Source of the DNA: Baylisascaris procyonis
Taxonomy: Eukaryota; Nematoda; Chromadorea; Rhabditida; Ascarididae
DNA length: 64,000 nucleotides
Reading direction: 5' to 3'
NCBI GenBank assembly: GCA_037389465.1
Contig: JAZARR010000146.1
Location: 2,046,001 to 2,110,000, forward strand
In this document: positions 36,327 through 47,381 of the stretch, piece after piece
Position numbering within the stretch: position 1 is the first letter of the stretch
Layout of the letters: each line of letters begins with the position of its first letter
The notes under the pieces: generated by a model
Told to the model about the DNA's origin: nothing
Seen by the model: the letters and a program-made list of their open reading frames with translations, nothing else
The model's database searches: none
Program-made: the position numbers and the translations under genes

Positions 36327-39300
36327 AATAGAGTGAGCATCGACGTTTGTCGGCATTGCAAGTGAAGCGAACATAACAGTCGAATTTGATGGCGAAGTAA
36401 TTATTCATTGTCAACTTTGCACAAAACTCAAGAAACATCAAACTAAGTGATTCACTGGAAATTAGAGAAATCGCATCGTTGGCTCCCATACTTTATGACA
36501 CCATAAAATTTTTAAATTATGCGGAAGTAATTGACTCTGCTAAGGATGTACCTAGGAGGAAATCCAAAATAAAGGATGACCTTATAAATCACTACTATAA
36601 ATAAATACGGAAAAGACGAACGTATTGTAGCTGAAAATGGCTTAAATATGCTGCCTTCTTTTGGGTAGTCGCTGCAACGGAGATGTCTAAGTGCATATTT
36701 TTATACCTATGCATTTACCTCATATTTAACAATATCATTGGAATGAAAAAGAAATAGGAAATTTTTGCAATTGCGAAGGGTGCAGCGCATTCGCTGGTAG
36801 CAAATTGCAAGATAATAATGTATGCAGTCTCATCTCAGTGCGACAACAAAGTAAGACAAATATTATAGAATTAAAGTATGATGATAGAAGCGAAAAAACT
36901 TGCAAAATTGGGAAATTGAATAAAAGTGTTTGTTTATTTAAAATTCTCCTCTAGATTGATTAACACATTTTGCAAGCAGTCAAAATTGTGACGAAATTTC
37001 AACTGCAAAATTAGCCATAAAACCACTAAAAAAATCTTTTCGCTTTCTCAACAAAATGAAAAATTTAAGCAATAAATGATTAGATGAATGAATCATCAAA
37101 TACAATAATGAACACAACGAAAATTTTCCGTTATCTTTAACGAATTGAGAAAGTGAAACATAAATGAGAATAGTGGGATGTAATGAAATATGAAGCGTCG
37201 AAATGGCGATGGCAATGTTGAGGTTAAACTTTTTTAATAAAGAGAGATGCACATCGATCATTCCGATGCAATTAGGTCAGCAACATTTTTGATTGCCATG
37301 AATTGCTGTGCTCATACCACAGAAATGTTGAAAAACATTTTCCGCTTGGTACGTCTACATTTTAAACGCTTTTTTTTTTTCAGCTCGCCAACCAACTAAA
37401 TCTCAATATGTTCTTCTGTAGTTTTTTGTTCTCACCTAGTGTCGCCAGTCATTGAGATACTGTATTAGGTTCTTATTCTCCTCTCGCAAGCGTATTCTAA
37501 TCGACGCATATTTCATTTCTTTGTTTTCTTCTTAGAAACTCTAGAAGCATTAAAAATTGTGATGCTAAAATACAGTTTGTAATTGCGATTACAAAGATAG
37601 CTAAAGTTACGGACTATAGTACCACAGTTGGAAGTGGTGTTACAATTTCGAAAAGAATATTCTTCCTAGGAAAGAAGCCAGTCTCCAATTTTCGTATTTC
37701 GAGTGAAGACTTTTGGAAGAAAGCCCAATGTGGACGTACGCCAGTGGCAGAAACGGTGACGTTCGGCAATAGAGATCGGGGCTGTACGAACGAACAGCGG
37801 CGGTATTGAGCGCCGATTCGCACCGTTATAATGATTCGATTTGCGATCGCCGGTCAGTTTTGAAAGAAAACGAGCGCCCGCATAAATCGCCTTATCGAGT
37901 AGATCTGTTACATTCTTTTTGAACGCTAGTTTATAATCTTATCGAGTTGTTGTGATAAATAGGAAAGACCTTCTATTTCCCCTTAGATAAGGCAATAAAA
38001 ACAGTGATGCTTCATACTTCATTTAAAAGATAATATAATTACTTTCAAAGTTGTTAATGATGCGTGGAGGTGCCTTCTATAAAAAAAAACTTCAAAACCA
38101 TCCCCACTACGCTTTCCCCCCCCCCCTCCCTTCCACCCTCCAACTCACCGATTCTCCCATAGATACAACATAGATTTACGTCTCTTTTAGTCTAAATGAA
38201 TTAGAAAAAAAAAAACACTTTTGAAGTAATTCATCTGACTGGTAGGACACTTTTAAAAAACATGGCGAGCACGAATAACAGTGCCAATCAGTACTCACCG
38301 ATTGCTTGGCACCTTTATTGTAAAGTAGCTATTAAAGTAGCTTTAAACGCATGTATATATTTACTGAAAATTGCGGAACTAAACAATCAAATTGTTTGCA
38401 CCAAATGATTTCTTCATAACACAAAAGTGGATGTTCCAAGGGAAATAGCTGCAATAAAAGATTGTTAGTAGTTGCAACAGGAAACGTTGATGTGAGAGAA
38501 GATCGGTAGCTAACCAAACGGGATTGTCGGTCATCGAGCAAGGAAAACTAAAGAGAAAATAGTTGCTATCAGAAAATTTCGAGATGAAATAGATGAATTT
38601 GGAGCCGCAGTTCATTTTTTGAGCAAGCTTTGATAATTGATTACAAAGTCGATCCCTTATGTACGAGAATATTTTCTATACTAGAAATTACGGGCGTTAC
38701 CACCTCGCCCATATTACGACCTTTTCTCCTAATTTTTTTTTGATTTCACTTGATTGAAAAGTTCTTTCAAATAGTAACTGAGTGAAATGAGTCCTTTCTA
38801 AGAAACGTTCTCTAGCGAATGTTTCACTGCAAGTATTTAAACCTGAATCGTACATGCGTACGATTCGTTAAGAATTTCATTCATGAAATGTCAGTGAGCG
38901 TGCAAAAAAATTCAAACAACGGCATTCAATACGGAAATATTTATGTTATTTTCAAGCACATCCCAGCAGTGATCTGAGTCATTTTTAGCAAAACGCAAAT
39001 TGAGGCATTTATATCAAGCTATTGGTTTCATTTATAGCAGGCAGTAAACGATACGAGCATTTAGATGATATACTTTTGATAATTTACTAGCGACTAGGTT
39101 AACTTATTTTCTTATAGATTAACTTACTGCTCATTTTGCTTATTTGATTCGATACTGAAATGCGCCCAATCCTGATGGAACTCTACAGAAATATTGACAC
39201 AGAAATTATTAAATTCGGATGATGAATACCAATACGCTTTCTCATTAAATATACTCCCTCCTATCATGTGGAAAATAGCTGTCGAATATGGTGCAATTTA

Positions 39301-39762
39301 AAAGTAAACCAGCCGTTTACTTTTATCAGGAAAATATCTGATTTCAGAAGAGAGTAGTAATGGAGCAAGTTTTTAATCTGGATTGATTTAGGATGATGCT
39401 GCTTTGATTTTTTTTTTTTTTTTTTGGTGATGATGTTATAGCAGCGATAACAATTTTCAGCGAAAACGAATTGATGATCTTGTAAAAATTTCAATTGCTG
39501 TTGTGTATTTTCTTTTATGATGGTCATGAACCGTAAATCGTGACCAAATCTCTAAGCCGTTTCTTTTCATCCGAACATGCTGCAATAGTAATGTTGCTGT
39601 GAAGAGGCAATTGAGACGTTGCTAGTACAAATTGATGTGTAAGTATAACCTTGTAGGTGTGATGGAATTTGCGTCGTTCCCAGCAAGTGAATGAGTTTGC
39701 GCATACGTTGTATGAAGCATGAACACTGCAACAGCAGCCACTTTGATATTCGGTAGCTTCAT
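36327..39762 (-). CDS. Secreted Cys-rich protein, 2 exons seen, partial; faint DSL-domain resemblance
   Basis: Exon 1 (39762-39650) starts with ATG and a clear signal peptide, MKLPNIKVAAVAVFMLHTTYA, cleaved near TYA-QT, and ends ACAAG|GTTATA in phase 2. Exon 2 (36454-36327) begins after ATTTCCAG with the single base that phase needs and ends TATT|GTGAAT in phase 1. Exon 2 reads LSLMFLEFCAKLTMNNYFA, IKFDCYVRFTCNADKRRCSLY, with a Cys expected next. The run F-x-x-Y-V-R-x-T-C-N ... C-x-x-[YF] resembles the start of the Notch-ligand DSL domain, though shorter than usual. The rest of such a domain and EGF repeats were looked for and not found to the left. Sure of the signal peptide, unsure of the family and of the 3.2 kb intron. 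Confidence 0.38.
37536..37809 (+). CDS. Orphan terminal exon, no ATG
   Basis: A strong acceptor TTTTCTTCTTAG opens a frame of 90 codons to TGA, GC-richer than its surroundings. It contains NCDAKIQFVIAITKIAKVT, TISKRIFFLGKKPVSNF, SSEDFWKKAQCG and a basic end. The beginning C-D-A-x-x-x-F-V is faintly like NTR (TIMP/netrin) modules, a weak hint only. It needs a phase 2 donor upstream, which I did not find. AATAAA at about 37993 could end the transcript. It lies antisense within the intron of the secreted gene above. Confidence 0.35.
38845..38889. repeat. Two adjacent perfect palindromes
   Basis: First: 9-base arms (GAATCGTAC / GTACGATTC) around a 4-base centre at 38845-38866. Second: 7-base arms (ATTTCAT / ATGAAAT) around 2 bases at 38874-38889. 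They are separated by 7 bases in otherwise plain intergenic DNA. Confidence 0.8.
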
Positions 39763-42700
39763 AAAGATAAAAGCACGTTCAACAAATATATGAAGGCGTT
39801 AGAAAAGGCGATCAAATCGACACATCGCCATTATTCTTCATCAAATCTGAACGATGAATCATAATAATAGCCAATATTTTGGTAACATTATGAACGCTTG
39901 AAAAAAAATGCTTTTTCAACTAGAAATTAGTGATGTATTTGCGACAGCAATTGCTTTTAGAAGCTTTAGTAGAAAATTACAGATGAGATGTCAAAAAGTT
40001 AAAAGAGACAGTGTATAAAATTTATTGAAAAGTTGATCAACATGAAAAAAGGGCCAATATTTGTGTGAGATTTTCACGTTTATATTAAGCGAAAACAATT
40101 TAATGACTTCGCGCAGATAATAATGTTGCAACTTTCTTCCCAGATAAGTGACACTGATAGTGTTAAAAACTCATTTAAAAAAAATTCCCTTGCAGCATTG
40201 AGACTATGCGTCCTTGATAATCAATCATAATCAAAACCACTGAGTAAATAAAACTCATTTTTTTATTCAATGCTGATTTCATATGATTTACGCAACGTAC
40301 ATATTCCTTAGAGTGGTACCCGTGAGCAAAGCAGCTGAAACCTGAGAATAAATATTTATGTATGTGTAGATAGTGTAATGAATATTTGGCGTGAAAAAAA
40401 TTTCATTTTATTGCTTTATCATCTTAAAAGAGAAATTTACGACTCGATAAATTGTTCGCACAATGAAAAGTTAATAAAAACTTTTTTTTTCCCCGCATTT
40501 ACATCCTTTTCAATGAAAGCGTGATATATTCGAGTTAATGCACAACGTTTGCTCAATTTTTATTGAATCATTTTCAGTGCTCTTCACACTATCACTTCAC
40601 GACTAATTCATATTTCCAAATGAGCATACTTAGATAAGCTTAAAATGAACGAATTGAAAGGAATTAAACGTGATTTGGAATAAAAAAGGAGAAAGATACG
40701 TTTTTTTTTTTAATCTATAATTTATATTAGAGACTATTCTCGAGTTGTTTTTAGTGATTACTACATAAAAACGCTCACTTAGTGCTGAAAGTTTGTTGAT
40801 CGTTCTGTATTTTTCGAATCGCAAGAATGGTTACGAAGTGATTGACACTGCTGCTTAACGTTCATAGCTGATACGAGAAAGCATGTCTTAAATTCTTTTT
40901 TTCTTCTGAAAGTGTCTTCGAATTTCAGCTTCGTAACCGTAGAAAATTAGCGCATATTTCAATATTTGAACCGTGCTGAGGCTAATTCTGATTTTATGCT
41001 GCTGAAAATGATCATATCACGTTTGGTGACTGGTAAATGCGATATCTTACGATGGTCGTCTAGCCAAAAGCACCGAATTATTCAAAACCGATGAGTTCCT
41101 ACTCTCGAGATAATTTGTTTAGGTGTAGTCTATGCATTTTGAAGGAAACAGCCTCCTAATTATGAATGGTTGGGAAGCGCTCAGCGATACTGATTGTGAG
41201 GCCACACCATAATTGCTCGAAATCAATGTTGAAAGAGAATGCTTGAGTGCTTAAGCGACATATGACATTCCCAAATGCCACTTCTTCAAAATGTAAGAGT
41301 TTATGCTAATGGTGAAGGACCATGGAAATGATTTGAATAAGTCTACCTCTTTGCTGCTGCGGTTACGCGGCTAGAGAACTCAACGAAACTGTCGACGACA
41401 AACAGTATAAGGCTCATTTTCTCAAAGGTAAAGAGTGTGAAATATTGGGCACAACACGAAAACTTTTGAGTTATAGGATGTTTTTCAAAAGAAGGATATC
41501 ATAACTAGGGAACAGACATTGTAGTGTCCCATCATTGAATGCCTAACGAACACCGTAAAGAGTACAAGCACTCTTTTTTATAGTAATATATTTGCTATCA
41601 ATGTTTTAAAAAAAGAATTTTAAAAAATTCCACTAAGCTGATGGATGAAAAAGGGCATGTATAGGTGAAGCGCAAAGGCATGTAGAGAAGGTATTTGAAT
41701 TAGTGCTGCATAAGGTCACTTGAGTTGAGAGATAATGAAGTGTCGCTCGTCCACTCTTCAGAAAAAACTTCATCTTCATGCGACGTTGTACTCATTTACG
41801 ATCCAACAACTTTCTGTACACTAGAAAACAATCATTACCTTATAATACTCCTTGCACTCCTTAATATGCTCCTTACAAAAACAAATCGATTCATCGTACA
41901 AAAACTAGTTTTAATATCTACAACAAATATACTTTTAAACATTGCCTTCACTTCAAATTCTCATATTGCCGCTCTCTTTCATGTTTTCCCTTTCAAATTT
42001 TTCCATATTTTCGAACAAGTTTTCCACATTCCGATGTTGAGATTTCTTGATGCAACAATTGTAACATTTATTGAAAACAGCCGATATGAAAACAGAAAGA
42101 CGAAGGTATCCCCCTCTTGCTGCTCCCCCTCCCTCCCTCCCAACCCCCTCCCCTCGCCCCCTCTCCTAAAAAAACATCAGAAGGAAATGCTGTTTGTGTA
42201 GGAGTGTTTTCAACAATGAGCGCACCGTTAAGAACAGTGCATCAAAAAATGGCACACGCGTCGTGCGACATACATCGGTTACCACAATGAGAAAATAACT
42301 GCGCGTCCGAGCAGAAATCACACAATTTAAATGGGATAGAAAACCGAAAAGTGCACTACCTGACTGGCACAACGTTTTTAAAACACCATCATCCATGCAG
42401 AAATGCCGGAATGGGGGATTTACACCATACCACAGTGTTCATTAAAATTTTTTAAATTTTAAACGATATTCCAGCAAGTATTTTTCATTAAAAAAAAGCC
42501 TGACTAAGGCAGTGCCATTGATCCTGTGAGCCAAATTACTAGAATCAAAGATTTAAGGAAAGTGTTTATGAGTTCAAGTTGAAGAAATTTGAAATGTATA
42601 GCAATTTAGGTATCTTTAGGGTGTACTAATTCACTTATCAAAGGTACATTCAATTGATTCAGTCAGAGGGTCTGTTATTTTCAAAAAAAAATTTCTGCTG

Positions 42701-43550
42701 ATTTAGCAAGTGTGATTTTTTTTTTTTTTTTGGAAATACCTAGGTGGTAACACTAGTATTCATGGTAATTTCTTAAGTGCAATAATTTTACAATAATTTG
42801 ACAACTCTTATTTTCTGAAAGTTGAAATATTACGTTAACAATTCATACTCAAAACTTTTGTTCTATGAGAGGATGTGTCGAAATGGAAGTTTTTCTTGCC
42901 CCTCAAATTTGCATTTCTGCTTTGAGAACATTATGGAGCATTTTCGACCTTATACAATCAAAGCTTGTATTTGAAGAAACCGGCAAGGTAGATGTCTAGA
43001 GAGCCTCGTCAAGCTTTTATCTTCTATATTCGTCCAGTGATTGAAAACTGTTCATATTTTTGATCAGCTCGTCGTGCAGTCACCATAAGCGCCATTTTTT
43101 GGAAGGGGGAGAAGGGAAGAAACGCTTCGCGAAATCGTTTTCCATCAAGCAAGGTAAGTGAAACTAATAAAGTTAATACTTCCTTGTAGTCAGATTTTGA
43201 TTTATTATTCGTCTGTGCTTAAGCATGATGGCTACCGATAGAGATGCACCATAGTGTGGCGTTTTGCGAGACCGTCTTTGGGCAAAGTAAGCTTGCTTAT
43301 TTGGTTATGGATTTCATAGCGATGTGACATCACGGCGGAGTTGTTAAAGTAGGTGATGAGAGATGGTAAGGAGGGGCTTTAAAGTAGGCGATTAATTTTT
43401 TTAAGCGTTCCTGTTGATGGAAAACTGATAGCATCATTAAACTTGCCAGGGAATATAGCAAGTGCTCCTATTTGATTACAGAATTTTCTCAGGGTTTTCC
43501 CACTGAAAGGAGAGCTTCTCGAACTGCATCGATCGTGGATGCAAGCTTCT
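39763..43550. other. Intergenic, no convincing gene
   Basis: Mostly AT-rich. The longest frame of the window (41725-42201, 158 codons, plus) lies here but has skewed Ile/Leu/Phe composition and ends in a C/T-only tract (42112-42168) translated as Pro/Ser. A 41-codon ATG frame at about 42868-42990 (MEVFLAPQICISALRTLW) ends at a donor-like CAAG|GTAGAT and could be a real exon, without further support. Confidence 0.35.
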
Positions 43551-44133
43551 TCATTCAGTCCAGTTAACTTTCTCTCGAACAAGTCCCTTCAGAAGGTAAA
43601 TATGATTCCGTTTGCCTTCAAGAATATAATTTTTTTGTTGAAACTCTGTAATCATTGAGAGCGTCACATCAGAACGGCTATCGAAACGTTGCACGGGTGC
43701 AAGCACTCTCGAATTTATTATTTCTTTAGGATGTTGATGGACTTTTGGAAATGCAAATATAAGGTGACGTATACGATCAGTATGTTCAGTATGTATTTTA
43801 GTTAAGACGCTGTTACTTGGTGCTGACCTTAGTACAGAAGAATCTTTAGGCGGCCGTGAGTGATAAGCTTTAAACAGGTGAAATTTGAAAGAAATGCATC
43901 GAGAAGTCGTGTGTTTATTAGGCCCTTTTACCGCTTACATTACGAATCTGATTTATCGAATCTAGGCTTCCCTTTCCATGGTATGCAGGGTGCCTTGGCC
44001 GATCAGGGAGCTTGGGTTCGACGTGTTCAGCTTCGACAATGATGTATGTGGAATCCCAAAGAGATGCTTTCGCTGCAAATTTCCCATTCTCCATCGGTGC
44101 TGTTATTGCGGAATTATAAGCGGACGTCGACAT
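43551..44133 (-). CDS. Orphan protein gene, 2 exons
   Basis: Exon 1 starts at ATG 44133 and reads STSAYNSAITAPMENGKFA, ASLWDSTYIIVEAEHVEP, KLPDRPRHPAYHGKGSLD. It ends either ATTC|GTAATG (phase 1, 43944) or RTAAT|GTAAGC (phase 0, 43939). A frame free of stops for about 120 codons follows (43929-43551), with AYHSRPPKDSSVLRSAPS, IRHLIFAFPKVHQHPKEI, RFDSRSDVTLSMITEF and LLKGLVREKVNWTE before TGA. The join 43944 to 43867 after TTTAAAG is in phase and gives a 76-base intron. Composition is protein-like and no family is recognised. The frame around 43379-43582 on the same strand continues open after the stop, so the true 3' end may be a further splice. Confidence 0.45.
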
Positions 44134-44289
44134 GTTGGTATGGGATCGAAGGATTTAGAGCTGAGCACAGGAATCGGTGGTGGAGGCGGAGGAGAGAGCC
44201 GCCCCGAAAAGCTTCGATTTGCTTTAGTGGTAGGTTTCAGCAAAAAATTTTTGCAGATGGTCGCTTAGCATGATTCTCCTGTCACCAGA

Positions 44290-45592
44290 ATTTCCCATTA
44301 ATTGCGTAGAGCTATTTCCTCACTAATGTATTAACATGTTATACACTCATTAAAGGATGCTGACTTTTGGTCTGTTGTGCAAGTCAAATTCAACACGAGA
44401 TCGTGTATTTTGTAGCCTTCCGAAGTAATGTTTCGTTCACTGCTAGTTATCTTTCGCTACATTTTTGACCTACCTCATTGTTTTCATTTCTACTAGACGT
44501 CTTCATCCACTGTTATGTTCGTTCATAGGCTTTTATTGCCCCTACGATATTTCAGTATATCCAATAGCGGTAAGTAATCGTCGATTTATTCAATGTAGAT
44601 TTGTGATGGACATTCTACGCAATCATATTTCAACACTTGTCCCACAGGACCATACTAAGTGTAATTTGAGAGTGTCTCATAGAAACAAAGGGAGAAAATA
44701 AGCCTCCCTGTATTGAAGTAATTTTCTTCTAGCTAAAAGAAAACGGCTCCAAATTTGTAGTGTATAAAGCTTCTCCCTCAAAAGATATGCTTCCAGGTCA
44801 TAGATGTGACAGGGGATGTTTAAGTCCTTATTTGCACATACGAAATGATTCATTTTTTGCTAACCGTCAGTATTCGGTCAAGTTGAGAAGAAGGGGTGGG
44901 GAAGGGGTGGGGGGGGGGAGGCAATTAGATTTTTGCTGTTTTCTCTAGACGTATTTGCTGAGTTTTCTCTTTTTTTCTAGTTCTGAAAGTCATTTATAAG
45001 TTCAAAGGTAGTGGAGATTTACATTTATTCCAATATCCGAGAAACTTGAAAAGTCAACTTAAGAGAATAATTTCAACTTGGAAACAAGCGTATGAGTCAT
45101 TTGTACTAAGAATTGTGAAAGGTGAATATTTGCCTTAAGGCATGATGCATGCACACTGCCTGATGCGATGATTGTGCTGATCTGACCAGATGTTTGTACT
45201 GAATTTTAGCTGAGCATTTGAGAGAGATACCATCTCATGTAAAGAATATATATTTGATCAATATTTATGACTAGCAGAGACTTCGATGGGACCAGATTTT
45301 TCACTCCTCATCTCAAACAGCATCAGATTATCATCAGCATCAAGCTGTCAGCTGGCAGGCGTACGAGCTGTCAACTTTTAAAGTTTTTTTGTTGCTATAA
45401 TTCCATGGCAGATAGGAGGCAGACTTAAGTCTACAAATATTCCTTTTTAAATTTCACTTTTTCTTGTCCTAGCATGATCATTTGCTTTTTAGCGATTCTT
45501 TTTAAGAAGTGATTAGAGGTTTAGCTATTGTTTGAATGGCATTGGTACTATATTCTTTTTAACTGCGCTCTTGTCAATAAATCCTCGAATCT
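44290..45592. other. Intergenic with a G-rich tract
   Basis: No gene supported. A purine tract with runs of G, including one run of 10, lies at 44885-44925. Confidence 0.4.
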
Positions 45593-45925
45593 ATGCGTAT
45601 TGTTCCTACGATGAATAAGCAACAGAAGTATCGGCACATGCAATTAGCAGACGCTGCTGGCAGTACGCGTTCGCTTAGTCATCTGCCCGAACGTTCTTGT
45701 TTCACCTTCGCTGGTGTAGACTCCCACATAGATATGCGTTACGCGTTGCTATGGTTATGCAAAAATTGTGTGCACTTCAACGTGCCATGCTCAACGGACT
45801 GCATTTCGGCTACTACCAGCCGATGCTGCCATTACAATCCTTGTCGAATGCCTACATTTTATCCTTTTAGCGTTCCTCTGCATCCGCTTAGACACGCGGT
45901 CACTACCAAAAATTCAAGCTTATAG
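45593..45925 (+). CDS. Doubtful 110-codon open frame
   Basis: ATG frame, GC near 47%, with seven Cys in the second half (LCKNCVHFNVPCSTDC, RCCHYNPC). A second frame is also open over its 3' half (MQKLCALQRAMLNGLHF). No splice context decides between them and no family is recognised. Confidence 0.2.
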   Translation: MRIVPTMNKQQKYRHMQLADAAGSTRSLSHLPERSCFTFAGVDSHIDMRYALLWLCKNCVHFNVPCSTDCISATTSRCCHYNPCRMPTFYPFSVPLHPLRHAVTTKNSSL

Positions 45926-46987
45926 TGACGTCTAAACGGTGGACAGTGCCCGCAGTGTTGATTTGGTTTAATAATTTGGTTTAATGGTAATCGACTTTCT
46001 TTCGCTTCTTATCTCGCATCAGCGATCTAAATATTGCTCTACCTTGCTAAGATTTTCACTTGCTACTGACTGTTGTTTCTTCCTCAGATAGTCGACTAGG
46101 GTTGTGGGCGGTATTACAGGACAACGCTTCCTTCATTTCTAGAAGATCCTTCCCACACATTCCGTTTCAAGTTCGAATTTTTCTCTTTCGCCTAACTAAA
46201 AAAAAAAAAATTGATCGCTTATGTAAAATTGTTAAGTCGCTAAGTCAGCAGATAAGGCTTTCGATAAGATGAAAATGCAACGAAGGAACGAATGATTAAA
46301 GTGCCTTATTGATGGGAATCGCAAATGCTTGTTTTTGAGATTTGTGCACTCCTATAACGGCCTCATCATTATTAGCTCATAGTCACGTCGCTAGGTGTGA
46401 ATCTTAAAAATTCACACACACATGCACAATCACTATTTTCATTCGTGTCGCGTTGCACACTTAATTGTGCTTGTCTTCAGTCATTTTTCGCCATTACGTC
46501 AAACATAATTCATCTCCCCTCGTCCAATGGTAAACATTCTACTTTAATAGACCATTTTTTAAAGTTACAACTAATTGTTCATTACCTGTAGCGTAACTAT
46601 AGATGGATAAGGGGATATGAAGACTGGAAGAGGATGCGACTTAAATCTACTAAAATTTCCTCCTCGTAACTTAATCCGATGTTTCAACTGCCGAGCGTTT
46701 TGTGTGGAAACTTTCCTTAATATTCATGTCAGATTTTTGCTTACAGCTATCCTATTCATTTACCTTATTTGAAAAGGAAAAAAATGCCTTTCGTTCTTCA
46801 CTTCATGGTACATTTAATGTCGTTTCAGAGATCTTAAGATGAATGCGTGTTATGCACTCAAATGCTATTCCTTAAAAGAAAATAACATCTAGTTCATACG
46901 TCATTACTCTTCATTTTTTGCATCTTAAACTATTGTTGAGATATTTTCTTGCAAATTAGTCCTCTCAGATTCGAGCAAATAACAAAC

Positions 46988-47296
46988 TCATTTGTTTTTT
47001 GAATTTTCAGAGGAAGTGATTTGAGATGAATGTCTCCACAAAAGTATGATATTTTGCCCCGTTTGTTGAATTTGTTGAATGAAGGTTTTGATGCTGGATG
47101 AATTTTCAAAATGGGAAAAGGAAGTACGGGTTAGTGTGACAATTGCTTTTATTGAGCCAGCTTCTGTCACTGTCATATTTGCAAGTTTTTTCGAAATCAC
47201 ATCACATGTGTAAGCGCCTCCACCTTTATCTGTTGTATTTGACGCGCCTTGCAAACCTGGTATAGACTGCGCCCTAAAACGATTCAGCAGGCTGCT
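46988..47296 (-). CDS. Doubtful 103-codon open frame, possible exon
   Basis: Open from a TAG at 47297-47299, which could itself be an acceptor, to TGA. It encodes LLNRFRAQSIPGLQGAS, GGGAYTCDVISKKLANM and a Ser/Gln-rich end. It lies about 90 bases upstream of, and divergent from, the coiled-coil gene. A donor-like CCAG|GTTTGC inside would cut it short. No family recognised. Confidence 0.22.
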   Translation of the reverse strand, partial: SSLLNRFRAQSIPGLQGASNTTDKGGGAYTCDVISKKLANMTVTEAGSIKAIVTLTRTSFSHFENSSSIKTFIQQIQQTGQNIILLWRHSSQITSSENSKNK

Positions 47297-47370
47297 CTAC
47301 TGGCGATTCTTTTAGGTGTAAAATATAAATAGATGTGTTTTGCTCCAGTCTCCATTCAAGCTTTTCATAG

Positions 47371-47381
47371 GCATTTCCAGG
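47371..47381 (+). promoter_or_regulatory. Candidate trans-splice acceptor before the coiled-coil gene
   Basis: GCATTTCCAG is followed by one base and then ATGATG at 47382. An acceptor directly in front of the start codon is the usual look of a nematode spliced-leader site, though an ordinary 5' UTR intron would look the same. Confidence 0.4.

Noticed and set aside
41725..42201. 158-codon plus-strand frame, the longest in the window
   Set aside because: Ile/Leu/Phe-skewed composition, no domain, ends through a C/T-only tract translated as Pro/Ser; likely chance.
43491..43763. Plus-strand exon pair reading VFPLKGELLELHRSWMQ then DVDGLLEMQI
   Set aside because: Good splice-like borders, but no upstream exon in phase was found and the longer minus-strand orphan gene occupies the same DNA.
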